Shown: positions 45,929 to 54,273, counted from the stretch's first letter. The stretch is DNA of 64,000 bases from Burkholderiales bacterium (GCA_947448955.1 CANFPU010000001.1:1-64000), one strand, 5' to 3'. The notes: generated from the letters alone by a model not told the origin. Program-made: numbers and translations.

Positions 45929-47068
45929 GTCCAAGCGCGGGTTGATCAGCAGCTTGGTGCCGGTGGCGCGCTGGCCGTAGACCGCGATCACCTCGGGTTG
46001 CAGCGCCTGGGTGAGCGAGATCTCGCGCGCGTAATGGCTCGCGAAAGTGGTCTTCAGTTCAGCCGCCACCCGCTGCTTCAAGGCCTGCGTCGCTGCCGCG
46101 CCGATCTTGTTCAGGAAAGGGAACAGCAGCCAGCCGCCCACGCCCCAAGCCATGCCAAAGCTGCGGCTGATCTCGGTCGGGCTGAGATCAAGGTTGCCAT
46201 AGAGGTAGACCTGCTTGTGTACCGCTGAGCCATAACGGCTGAATTCCTTGGCGTTGCGGTTGATTGCGGCCTCCATGCCGATGAGGATCTGACCGGCGAG
46301 CTTGCCGCCACCGGTGGCGTCGAAAGCGATGGTCGCGCCGGTGGCTGCCAGCGCCTCGGTCAGGTCTTCCATGAAGCTGGCCGAGCTCGCATCGCAGACA
46401 TGCTGTGCGCCGAGAGCCCGCAGCAGCGCCGCCTGCTCGGGCTTGCGGACGATGTTGACCAGCGCGACGCCGTCCGCCTGGCAGATTTTGTGCAGCATCT
46501 GGCCCAGGTTGGATGCTGCAGCGGTGTGCACCAGCGCGCTGTGGCCTTCGCGCTTCATGGTCTCGACCATGCCCAGCGCGGTCAATGGGTTGACGAAACA
46601 CGAGGCGCCTTCAGCCGCTGTCGTGCCCGCGGGCAGCAACAGGCACTGATCAGCCTGGATGCTGCGGTACTGCGCGTACATCGCGCCGCCGATGACCGCC
46701 ACCGTCTTGCCCAGCAAGGCCTGTGCGGCGGCCGAAGCACCGGCCTCGACCACCACACCGGCGCCCTCGTTGCCAGCCGGCAGCGACTGGCCCAGGCGGC
46801 TGGCCATGGCCTTCATCGATCGCTCGGCAATGCTCATCGTGACTACCGAGCTGGCAGCGCTGCCCGAGAGCTTGGCACTGGCGATGTCGGCAGCGCCGAG
46901 CAGCAAGCCGATGTCAGACGGGTTGATGGGCGTGGCCTCGATCCGGATCACGACCTCGTCGGCCGCTGGGCTGGGAACGGCCACGCTGGCCAGCGACATC
47001 TCGAGCTGGCCACTCGGTTTGACAAGGGTGCGAAGCTGCAGCCCGGTGCGGGCGGGGGTCTGGGTCAT
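45923..47068 (-). CDS. zinc-type alcohol dehydrogenase/quinone reductase-like protein (MDR)
   Basis: The 381-residue medium-chain dehydrogenase-like protein has the GroES-like N-terminal domain with ATPINPSDIGLLL and PAGNEGAGVV. A Rossmann half with ALVHTAAASNLGQML follows. The catalytic zinc ligands of true alcohol dehydrogenases are not evident, as in quinone oxidoreductases. An insert of about 20 residues (AERSMKAMASRLGQSL region) precedes the GNEGAG motif. The substrate is unknown. Confidence 0.85.
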   Translation of the reverse strand: MTQTPARTGLQLRTLVKPSGQLEMSLASVAVPSPAADEVVIRIEATPINPSDIGLLLGAADIASAKLSGSAASSVVTMSIAERSMKAMASRLGQSLPAGNEGAGVVVEAGASAAAQALLGKTVAVIGGAMYAQYRSIQADQCLLLPAGTTAAEGASCFVNPLTALGMVETMKREGHSALVHTAAASNLGQMLHKICQADGVALVNIVRKPEQAALLRALGAQHVCDASSASFMEDLTEALAATGATIAFDATGGGKLAGQILIGMEAAINRNAKEFSRYGSAVHKQVYLYGNLDLSPTEISRSFGMAWGVGGWLLFPFLNKIGAAATQALKQRVAAELKTTFASHYAREISLTQALQPEVIAVYGQRATGTKLLINPRLDG

Positions 47069-47344
47069 CGTGTGGCTCCTGTGGTTGGGCGGCTGCCCTG
47101 ATGGGGATCAAGCGGAATCATTGGTTGGCGTCTCGGTGTCATGCGTGTGACTGTGCCGGGAGCGCTCACGCCGCATTGTCCAGTGGGAACCCTTCGCTGG
47201 CGATTCAAACGTGGCGACCCGGCCGACCCGTCGGGCGTGGAGCCCGCGCACCCAGCGGGCACCGCCAGCGCTACCGTGACCCAGGCCATCAAGGCAGTGT
47301 GATGCCGCTGCTGAAGCCTCTGCAGCCCTGCGCTTGGGGCCAGC

Positions 47345-47440
47345 TGGCGGAAGGGAGTGGGAGTCGAACCCACCAGACACGCTGAGCGCGTCTCACCGGT
47401 TTTGAAGACCGGGCGCTCCACCGGGAAACGCTGCCCTTCC
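47345..47440 (-). tRNA. selC: tRNA-Sec (anticodon UCA)
   Basis: The minus strand forms a 96-base tRNA including CCA. It has a GGAAGGG/CCCTTCC acceptor stem, an anticodon arm CCGGTC-TTCAAAA-CC with UCA at 47403-47405, and a long variable arm GAGACGCGCTCAGCGTGTCT. The T-arm is GTGGG-TTCGACT-CCCAC. The length and large variable arm are those of selenocysteine tRNA. It lies 30 bases after the selB stop on the same strand. Confidence 0.96.
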
Positions 47441-47470
47441 AGGCCAACCCAACCTTAGCATGCGGCCGGC

Positions 47471-49369
47471 TCAATCGACCGGCCGGTGGCGTATGCCATC
47501 GAAGCGCGTCAGCCCTTCGCGGTCGAGAAACTCAAGCACTTGCACGGCCAGGTTGCGACCGATGCCGGTTCGGTCTCGGTAAGCGGCGGCGTCGACGCCA
47601 CCGTCAGCGGATTCGGTGGCCAGCTCCCGCGCATGGCGGGCCAACTCGGCCACCGTGGGCGGCAGATAGAAGCGGTTGGGCGCCACCCGCACCAGATGGC
47701 CCAACCGGTGCGCGCGGCCCAGGAACTCGACCAGCGCGGGCTGCGGCAGACCGAGCAGCGTCGCGAGCTCGCCGACGATGGGTGGGCGCAAACCGGCAGG
47801 CGCCAGGCAACGCGCCACGCGCGCGAGCAGGCCGGCATCGGCCTCAGACAGCTCGGCGCTGTGCCCAGCCAGCCGGTAGCGCAGCCCGTCGCGCCGCACG
47901 GTACCCGCCTGGACCAGCGAGTCCAGCGCCGCTCGCAGCAAGACCGTGCGCAGACCTGGCGCCAGCACGGTGGCCGCCACCCCCGAGAGGTCGGGCTGGT
48001 CAGCATGCCAGCGCGCCAGCGCCTCGCACAGCCGATCACGCAGCGCCCGCCAATGACCGACCGACAGGCCCCAAACCGAGCCTGGAACACGCTGCACCGA
48101 CTGCGCCCGGATCAGCGCATCAGCCTCGTCGTCGCGCAGATTGCGCGTCAACGCGAAGCGGACCAAATCCACGCCGCCGGGCTCGGCGGCCAGCAACGCG
48201 GCCAGTGCTTGGGCGGGCTCGGGCAATGCCAGCGCAGCCAGCTGCAGCACGCGCGCCGGCCGGTCGCGGCCGCGCGCCGGACCGAAAGGGTCGACGACCT
48301 GGCCGCCGGCCAGCGTGCGGCTGATGGAGGGGTCTCGCAGCACGAATCGGTCGCCGTGCAACGCAGCCACCGGGGACTCGAGCACCAGTTGAGCCAAGCC
48401 GCTGCTGCCAGGCGCGGCGTCCCAGCCTGCCAGAGCGGCGACCCGGGCATTGACCGCCGCCGCACCAATGTGCAGTTGCAACATCTGCCGCGAAGGCAGC
48501 GGCCGCGACTCGCTGGCCAGCACGCGCAACTGCACATCGAGTCGATCAGTCGGTGCATGGGCTGCTGGCGCCAGCAACCAGTCACCGCGCACCGGGTCAC
48601 GTCGCTTCAAGTCGACACCGGCCAGGTTGATCGCGCAGCGCTGGCCGGCCAGCGCCCGCTCAGTGCGCTGCTTGCCGACCTGGAGGCTGCGCACCTTCGC
48701 ACTGATGCCGTGTGGCGACAAGACCAGCTCGTCGCCGATCTGCACCCGACCCGACAGCACCGCGCCGGTGACGATGCGGCCGGCGCCGGCCAGCGCAAAG
48801 CTGCGGTCCACCACGAGCCTGAAATGCCCGGACAGGCTGCGGGCGGCAAGCCGCGCAGCCTCGCCGGCCAGATGCTGGCGCAGCGCCAACACGCCGGCGT
48901 CGCCGGGATCGGTGGCCACCAGAGGGAATAACGGTGCAGCGGCATAGGCAGTGTCCAGCAGATCGGCGACCTCGCGACGGGCCTGGGCCAGCCGCTCGGG
49001 CGCGACGCGGTCGACCTTGGTCAGCGCGACGGCGCAGCGCGGCACGCCGAGCAGCGACAGGATCGACAGGTGCTCGCGGGTCTGCGGCATCACGCCATCG
49101 TCCGCCGCAACCACCAGCAGCGCCAGATCGATCGCCGCGACGCCGGCCAGCATGTTGCGAACGAATCGCTCGTGGCCAGGCACGTCGACAAAGCCCAGCG
49201 TCAGCGGTTCACCCTGGGGCGACACACCGATCTCAGCATGGGCGAAACCCAGGTCTATCGACATGCCACGGCGCTTTTCCTCGGCCAAGCTGTCGGTGTC
49301 GATGTCGGTCAAGGCCTTGACCAAGCTGGTCTTGCCATGGTCGATGTGGCCAGCGGTGGCGACGATCAT
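47471..49369 (-). CDS. selB: selenocysteine-specific translation elongation factor
   Basis: SelB brings Sec-tRNA to UGA codons by binding the SECIS hairpin of the mRNA. The 632-residue protein opens with the GTPase P-loop ATAGHIDHGKTSL. It has DVPGHERFVRNM and TKVDR for guanine, EF-Tu-like domains II and III, and four C-terminal winged helices (about 390-632) that bind RNA. The ATG at 49369 matches the family start and overlaps the stop of a small upstream ORF (ATGA). It is cotranscribed with a selenoprotein and selC; selA and selD are not in the window. Confidence 0.96.
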   Translation of the reverse strand: MIVATAGHIDHGKTSLVKALTDIDTDSLAEEKRRGMSIDLGFAHAEIGVSPQGEPLTLGFVDVPGHERFVRNMLAGVAAIDLALLVVAADDGVMPQTREHLSILSLLGVPRCAVALTKVDRVAPERLAQARREVADLLDTAYAAAPLFPLVATDPGDAGVLALRQHLAGEAARLAARSLSGHFRLVVDRSFALAGAGRIVTGAVLSGRVQIGDELVLSPHGISAKVRSLQVGKQRTERALAGQRCAINLAGVDLKRRDPVRGDWLLAPAAHAPTDRLDVQLRVLASESRPLPSRQMLQLHIGAAAVNARVAALAGWDAAPGSSGLAQLVLESPVAALHGDRFVLRDPSISRTLAGGQVVDPFGPARGRDRPARVLQLAALALPEPAQALAALLAAEPGGVDLVRFALTRNLRDDEADALIRAQSVQRVPGSVWGLSVGHWRALRDRLCEALARWHADQPDLSGVAATVLAPGLRTVLLRAALDSLVQAGTVRRDGLRYRLAGHSAELSEADAGLLARVARCLAPAGLRPPIVGELATLLGLPQPALVEFLGRAHRLGHLVRVAPNRFYLPPTVAELARHARELATESADGGVDAAAYRDRTGIGRNLAVQVLEFLDREGLTRFDGIRHRPVD

Positions 49370-49650
49370 GCGCTGCCCGTCTGGCGCGAAGCGGGACATC
49401 CAGCTTCGCCCTCGGAGCAGCGCAGGTCGAGCAGCGGCGTGGGCTCGCGCAACAAAGCCCAGCGCGCTGCAGTGCACCGCTCGGCCCATTCGGTCGGCGC
49501 TGCGTCCAGCCCCGGCTGGCGGCCTGCCGAGGCGAGACGTCTGGCCCGATCCGGCCAGGCCGGCACTGGGTCAATCGCCGGCAATCGCAGCACCGTCGGG
49601 ATCAACGCCATGGTTTGCGGCCGGTGCTGGGCGGCGAAGCCACCCGCCAT
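49366..49650 (-). CDS. small ORF between the selenoprotein and selB
   Basis: This frame encodes up to 94 residues, or 80 from an internal ATG at 49611. Its stop overlaps the selB ATG (ATGA), and G/C-rich third positions suggest it is translated. It contains three Cys, Trp-rich WAERCTAARWALL and LLDLRCSEGE. The LDLRC recalls the C-terminal tail of SelA, but too little else matches to call it. It lies in the same frame as the selenoprotein, 12 bases beyond that protein's TGA stop. No ribosome binding site is evident. Confidence 0.45.
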   Translation of the reverse strand: MAGGFAAQHRPQTMALIPTVLRLPAIDPVPAWPDRARRLASAGRQPGLDAAPTEWAERCTAARWALLREPTPLLDLRCSEGEAGCPASRQTGSA

Positions 49651-49662
49651 CCGGCAACGGCG

Positions 49663-50187
49663 TCAGCCGGCCACCAGCCGGCGCAGGATGCCCGGCAGCG
49701 CCGCATCGGCGAGCGCACGCAGCTCGTCGTCGCTGCGGTCCTGGATCGGATGGGCAACAAAGACCATCGCCGGGTCCATGCCCAAGGACTTGGCCTGCAT
49801 TTCGGCCGCCACGACAAATTCACTCGATGCAACCCCGACGCCCGGAATGCCACGCGACTCAAGATCCACGATGTCATGCATACAGCACGACGTGCAGGAC
49901 CCTCAGTCAGCCAGGCCTTCGATCACCAGCTGGCATTCGGCAGCGATCTGCTGGCGCAGTGCGGTCGGCGCCGGTCGGGTGAACGTCGGCTTGCGGTAGC
50001 GTTTGACACGCACGCCGCGGCTGCCGAGTTGCTCGGCAAGTCGGTCGAGAAACACATTGCCACGCGCTTTCGAAATGTCGAGCACGCCGACCGTCAGGCC
50101 GTCGAGCCCGACCGGCCGCGCCGTCAGCGCTCGCGCCACGGGCGCGCGCTCCGAGGTCGGGTCGAGCAGGATCTGTGATGCGCTCAT
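49663..50187 (-). CDS. UGSC-family selenoprotein (in-frame TGA read as selenocysteine)
   Basis: The 174-residue protein has an in-frame TGA at 49903-49905 encoding Sec95 in the motif U-GSC-TSCC, after GLAD. The frame stays open for 79 more codons of sensible protein (MHDIVDLESRGIPG and VFVAHPIQDRSDDEL) to a TGA at 49663. The UGSC selenoprotein family is known from microbial selenoproteomes; its reaction is unknown but a thiol/selenol redox role is likely. Adjacent selB and selC strongly support recoding. AAGGAG lies 8 bases before the ATG, which overlaps the stop of a thioredoxin-like gene. Confidence 0.9.
49873..49900 (-). promoter_or_regulatory. candidate bacterial SECIS hairpin
   Basis: Just after the Sec TGA, GTC-C-TGCA can pair with TGCA-T-GAC, giving 3 plus 4 base pairs around one C-U mismatch. 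The apical loop of about 12 bases contains several G residues. The position right downstream of the UGA is as expected for SelB recognition, though the loop is somewhat close to the codon. Confidence 0.4.
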
Positions 50188-51620
50188 GCGGTGATCTCCT
50201 TGGAAACTGGGGTGGAACCGACCGGGCCAGAAGCGGCCCAGCCGGCGATGATCGCTGAAAAAAGTCCAGCGCCGCCGCCGGCGCGAACGATGATCAAGCC
50301 GCCGGGCCGGAATTTGGGGACTTGGGTGCCGGCCACAGCCGGCGGCAGGCCCTCGGTGATGCCACCGGCGCCGACCACCATCTCGTCGCCGGGCAACAGC
50401 AGCAGGCGCGCCAACTCCTCGCGCAACCTGGCCTTGCTCCAGCCGGCCTCGATGAAGACCCGGCTGTGCTCGGGTGAGACCACCAGCAACGCGTCGCCGG
50501 CCATCGCCAGTTTGGGATGGTCGACCACCCGCAGGCAGAGCGCGAAGCTGCGCGCCAAAGACTCCGGCGTTCGCGACTTCTGGTCGACCACGCCTTGAAC
50601 GCCCTCGCCGGCAAACAGCGTCACGGTCGAGGCGTCTGGGCTGAAACCGCGTTCGACCGACAGCGAATCCCAGGCCGGGTCCTCGGCCTCGGCGAAACAG
50701 AAGCTGTACTTGCCCGGCGTGCCGAGCGTCGAGCGATCGAGCTCACCCGGTCGACCGCCGCCGACGTTGCGGATCACCAACTGCAGCGCGCGGCCGATCG
50801 TGGCGTTGGCGCGGTGGCCCTGGCCGAGCGCATTGACGCCCGAATTCAAGCCGACGCGACGCGCCATCGGGCCGTTGACGATGACGACCGGCCCGGCAAA
50901 CATCGTGGTGCACAACACGCCATGCATGCCGAACGCATCGATCAGCGCGGCCTCAACCGCCGCCAGCACCACCGGCAGGTATTCGGGCTTGCAGCCGGCC
51001 ATCACCGCATTGACCGCCACCTTCTCGACCGTGCAGGGCGCCAGATCGGGCGGAACCAGACCCAGGATCTCATCGGCTCTGCGCGTCGTGCCGGCCAACA
51101 TGCGCAGCACCCGCGCCGGTGTCGGCGGCACCACCGGCAGGCCATCGCTCCAGCCGCGGTCGTAACAGGCCTCGATGTCATCTTCGGCATCGCCGACCTC
51201 GACCTCGCGCGACTGCAAGCCGGCGTCACCAAAGCGCAGCAGCAGATCCTCGGCGATGCCAGGGTCCAGCGTCTTCGAGCCACAGCCTGGCCGCAATTCG
51301 GGCAGCTCGGCGCCCAGGTCTTGCCTGCCGCTGATCTCGCGCCAGTCGCCACGATGCCAGCCGTGCGTGCGCGCGACTTCTCGGCCGTCGGCAACCCGGA
51401 TCAACGTGGGGACGAACTCGATGCCCAGCCGGTACGAGTGCTCGAGCGTGTCGTCGAACACACCGCCCGGCAGCGACCCGGCGTAGCCGGCTTCGTCCTG
51501 CACATAGACCGTCAGCGGCCAACGCCCCATCGCGAGTTCGAGCAGCAAGGGCTCGACCAGGGCGCAGGTAGGGCAATCGCGTTTGACGACGACGATCAGA
51601 CCATCGGGCAAGAGGTTCAT
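50184..51620 (-). CDS. thioredoxin-like protein with large C-terminal domain, partner of the selenoprotein
   Basis: The 478-residue protein has an N-terminal thioredoxin-like domain with the redox pair CPTC at 16-19 and a cis-Pro-like FVPTLI. A long C-terminal domain (about 150-470) has YDRGWSDGLPVVPPTPARVL, VAVNAVMAGCKPEYLPVV and GPMARRVGLNSGVNALG. No enzyme family was recognised for it. The ATG at 51620 has GGAG upstream. Its stop overlaps the UGSC selenoprotein start, so the two probably act together, perhaps with this protein reducing the selenoprotein. Confidence 0.8.
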   Translation of the reverse strand: MNLLPDGLIVVVKRDCPTCALVEPLLLELAMGRWPLTVYVQDEAGYAGSLPGGVFDDTLEHSYRLGIEFVPTLIRVADGREVARTHGWHRGDWREISGRQDLGAELPELRPGCGSKTLDPGIAEDLLLRFGDAGLQSREVEVGDAEDDIEACYDRGWSDGLPVVPPTPARVLRMLAGTTRRADEILGLVPPDLAPCTVEKVAVNAVMAGCKPEYLPVVLAAVEAALIDAFGMHGVLCTTMFAGPVVIVNGPMARRVGLNSGVNALGQGHRANATIGRALQLVIRNVGGGRPGELDRSTLGTPGKYSFCFAEAEDPAWDSLSVERGFSPDASTVTLFAGEGVQGVVDQKSRTPESLARSFALCLRVVDHPKLAMAGDALLVVSPEHSRVFIEAGWSKARLREELARLLLLPGDEMVVGAGGITEGLPPAVAGTQVPKFRPGGLIIVRAGGGAGLFSAIIAGWAASGPVGSTPVSKEITA

Positions 51621-51786
51621 GGGCTCCGAGCTCAGCGTGGGCGACGGCACCAGAGGCGCCAGGATGTAACCCGACGATCGTGTCATCCGGCCGCCGGGTC
51701 TCGATGTCCCGGCGGCGACAAGGCGGGCTGGGCGATGGGTCTTGCACGGCCCTTCTCGCGCGGCGTCTCGGCCCGGCTCTACGGCC

Positions 51787-53043
51787 TCAAGCCACGGTGA
51801 ACGCGAAGTCCACTTCGGGCTTCAGGCCACTGACGATGCGCGCGATGCTCTTGCCCGAGCCGCAGGAATGGGTCCAGCCCAGCGTGCCGTGGCCGGTGTT
51901 CAGGAACAGGTTTTTCAGCTTCGAGCGGCCGATGATCGGCACGTTGCTCGGCGTGGCCGGTCGCAGGCCGGTCCAGAACTGGGCCTGGCTCGCATCGCCC
52001 GCGCCAGGGAAGAGCTGCTCGACCCGCTTGACGATGGCCTCGCAGCGCACGCGGTTGAGATCGCGGTCATAGCCGTTGAACTCGGCCGTGCCGGCGATCC
52101 GCAGGCGGTCGCCCAGGCGCGAGAAGACCAACTTGTACTCATCGTCGGTGAGCGAGACCTGGTGCGCCATCGAGGGGTCTCGCACCGGCATGGTCACCGA
52201 ATAACCCTTGGCAGGATAGATCGGCAGCGAAATGCCGAGGGGCTCGGCATAGCGCGGTGACAGGCTGCCCATCGCGAGCACATAGGCATCGGCGCGGATG
52301 CGCTGGAAACGGCCCGATGGGTCAGTGGCTTCGACATGGTCGATCTCGCCGCCAGCCTCGCGCAGCGCGGTCACGGTGTGGCTCATGCAGAACAGCACGC
52401 CGTCTTCCTCGCAGCGCTTGACCAACTCGCGCGCAAAGCGGTTGGCGTCGCCTGACTCGTCTTCGGCGGTGTAGGTGGCGCCCGCCAACTGCGGCCGGAT
52501 GTGGCGCAAGGCCGGCTCCAGTTTCACAGCCTCGTCGGCAGAGATCACGCGCCGGTCGCAGCCCAGTTCGCGCATCTGGGCAGCGGGCGCCTCGGCGCCA
52601 TCGAACTCTTTCTGGCTGGTGTAGAAGTGCAGGATGCCCTGGGTGCACTCGTCGTAGGCGATGTTGCGGTCGCGGCGCAACTGCTGCAGCATGTCGCGGC
52701 TGTAAGTGCCCAGCCGCACGATCTGCGCGATGTTGTGGCGCGTGCGTGCCGGCGTGCATTCGCGCAGGAATTGCAGGCCCCACAGCCATTGCCGCCGATC
52801 GGCGCGCAGTCGGAACAGCAGCGGCGCATCTTCCTGGCCCAACCACTTGAGCACCTTGAAAGGCGCACTCGGGTTGGCCCAAGGCTCGGCATGGCTCACC
52901 GAAATCTGCCCGCCGTTGGCAAAGCTGGTTTCGGCCGCAGGCGAGGCTTGGCGGTCAACGACCGTCACCTCGTGACCTTGCTGGCGAAGGAAATAAGCCG
53001 AAGTAACGCCGAGCAAGCCGGCGCCGAGAACCACTACTTTCAT
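51787..53043 (-). CDS. dadA: D-amino acid dehydrogenase
   Basis: The 418-residue flavoprotein oxidises D-amino acids, or glycine-like substrates, to 2-keto acids, feeding electrons to the respiratory chain. It has the FAD-binding GAGLLGVTSAYFLRQQGHEVTVVDRQ at the start. ETSFANGGQISVSHAEPW and the C-terminal GLRPATPSNVPIIG and NTGHGTLGWTHSCGSG are typical of DadA. The ATG at 53043 has GGAG upstream. A glycine riboswitch lies in its leader, implying control by glycine. Confidence 0.94.
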   Translation of the reverse strand: MKVVVLGAGLLGVTSAYFLRQQGHEVTVVDRQASPAAETSFANGGQISVSHAEPWANPSAPFKVLKWLGQEDAPLLFRLRADRRQWLWGLQFLRECTPARTRHNIAQIVRLGTYSRDMLQQLRRDRNIAYDECTQGILHFYTSQKEFDGAEAPAAQMRELGCDRRVISADEAVKLEPALRHIRPQLAGATYTAEDESGDANRFARELVKRCEEDGVLFCMSHTVTALREAGGEIDHVEATDPSGRFQRIRADAYVLAMGSLSPRYAEPLGISLPIYPAKGYSVTMPVRDPSMAHQVSLTDDEYKLVFSRLGDRLRIAGTAEFNGYDRDLNRVRCEAIVKRVEQLFPGAGDASQAQFWTGLRPATPSNVPIIGRSKLKNLFLNTGHGTLGWTHSCGSGKSIARIVSGLKPEVDFAFTVA

Positions 53044-53095
53044 GACCAACACTCCAAAAGTACGAGGGGGACGAGGGAGACGATTTGCACGCACG

Positions 53096-53123
53096 GTGTG
53101 CCGCGCGTGTCGAACGAGCACAC
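53096..53123 (-). promoter_or_regulatory. GTGTGC/GCACAC inverted repeat in dadA leader
   Basis: A 6-base inverted repeat (53096-53101 with 53118-53123) sits between the glycine aptamer and the dadA start. It could be part of the riboswitch expression platform or the reduced partner stem of a one-aptamer switch. Confidence 0.4.
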
Positions 53124-53147
53124 GACCAAGGTCCTGCGCTTGCCGCT

Positions 53148-53250
53148 CTCACTGTCCTATCGACCTCTTGACCTGAGAGATTCATCCCCTCGCCCATCGG
53201 CGGGGGACTTAGCCCTTCGGTGCGTCACCAGGCGGTGACGGCTCTCCAGA
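53148..53250 (-). ncRNA. glycine riboswitch (single aptamer)
   Basis: On the minus strand the conserved glycine-riboswitch elements appear in order: GGAGAG (53242-53247), CACCGAAGGG (53213-53222), GAATCTCTCAGG (about 53172-53183), and AGGACAG (53152-53158). One aptamer is seen; the following 100 bases to dadA lack a full second copy. Confidence 0.9.
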
Positions 53251-53287
53251 CGGCGATGTTGGTGTGCAGTACGGGACCTGAGCGCCC

Positions 53288-53317
53288 AATGTAGACGCCG
53301 CGTCATAGAAAGTCCAA
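53288..53317 (-). promoter_or_regulatory. possible dadA promoter
   Basis: On the minus strand TTGGAC (53312-53317) and TACATT (53288-53293) are 18 bases apart, about 40 bases before the riboswitch. The rest of the 330-base gap to the LysR gene holds the aptamer and leader. Confidence 0.4.
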
Positions 53318-53373
53318 TGCATTATTTTCTCGATTACTATGATTTCAAAGCGCAAATTTGAGAGCACCGCACC

Positions 53374-54273
53374 ATGACCCTCGTCCAACTGCGACACCTG
53401 ATGTCGTTGGCGCAGACGGGCTCGTTCAGCAAATCGGCAGCCGCCTTGTTTCTGACACAGCCCGCCCTGAGCCGCAGCATCCGCGCCCTCGAGGCCGAAC
53501 TCGGCCAGCCGCTGTTCGACCGCATCGGCCGCCACAGCGAGCCCACACCGTTCGGTCGCGACGCCGTGACCCGAGCGCAAGCACTGGTGCTGGCGGCCGA
53601 TGATTTGCGCGCCAGTGGCCGCCGCGCCGACGACGGCCAGGAGGGCGAGCTGCGCATCGGCATGGGCTCAGGGCCTGGCGCGCTGCTGATGACACCGTTG
53701 CTGATGAAGGCGGCCAAGGACCGGCCCCGGCTGCGCGTGGAGATCGCGCGCGCCGGCACCGATCTGCTGGTCCAGGCGCTGCGCGAGCGCGCGTTAGACG
53801 CGTTGGTCGTCGACGCCCGATCGTTGCGCCCCGCCCCAGATCTGAAGACCGAGAAGCTCCACGGCATGCGCGGGGCCTTCATGGTCCGCCGCGGTCACCC
53901 CCTCGCGAGGCGACGCGGTGACCTCAGCTTCGACGACCTGCTGCGTTACCCGATGGCCTCGACGCCGCTGTCAGACGAGGTCGCGCGGAGGCTGGTCGAG
54001 CAATATGGGCCGAGCGCCGATCCGAGCCTGTGTGTCACGCTGCGATGCCAGGAAATCGCCAGCCTGGTCGAGGTCGCGAAGCGAAGCGAGGCGGTGCTGC
54101 TGGCGATCCGGGCGGCTGCGCCTGACCTGGTCGAGCTGAACGTGCAACCCGCTGTCGCCGCGACAGCCCGCTTCGGCTTGGTGACCTTGGCTCGCCGCAC
54201 CGAGGCCCCTGGACTCGCGATGGTTCGTGAACTGATGGCGCAGTTGCTGCTCGACCCCCCGGCTCAGGGCTGA
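53374..54273 (+). CDS. LysR-family transcriptional regulator
   Basis: The 299-residue regulator has an N-terminal winged helix (about 1-60, with LMSLAQTGSFSKSAAALFLTQPALSRSIRALE). A periplasmic-binding-protein-like effector domain follows (about 90-295). It is divergent from the riboswitch-led dadA, and LysR proteins often act on the divergent neighbour, so it may also control dadA. The effector is unknown. Confidence 0.9.
   Translation: MTLVQLRHLMSLAQTGSFSKSAAALFLTQPALSRSIRALEAELGQPLFDRIGRHSEPTPFGRDAVTRAQALVLAADDLRASGRRADDGQEGELRIGMGSGPGALLMTPLLMKAAKDRPRLRVEIARAGTDLLVQALRERALDALVVDARSLRPAPDLKTEKLHGMRGAFMVRRGHPLARRRGDLSFDDLLRYPMASTPLSDEVARRLVEQYGPSADPSLCVTLRCQEIASLVEVAKRSEAVLLAIRAAAPDLVELNVQPAVAATARFGLVTLARRTEAPGLAMVRELMAQLLLDPPAQG

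Noticed and set aside
47101..47340. Small frames between the MDR gene and selC
   Set aside because: They lack ribosome binding sites and coding character. This 276-base gap shows nothing else recognisable.
49370..49489. Extended N-terminus for selB
   Set aside because: The added 40 residues precede the universal GTPase start MIVATAGHIDHGKT and overlap the small ORF in another frame.
49663..49665. Second TGA of the selenoprotein frame as another selenocysteine
   Set aside because: The protein already has a typical family length at this point and the following residues are Arg-rich and unlike the family. Normal termination is simpler.
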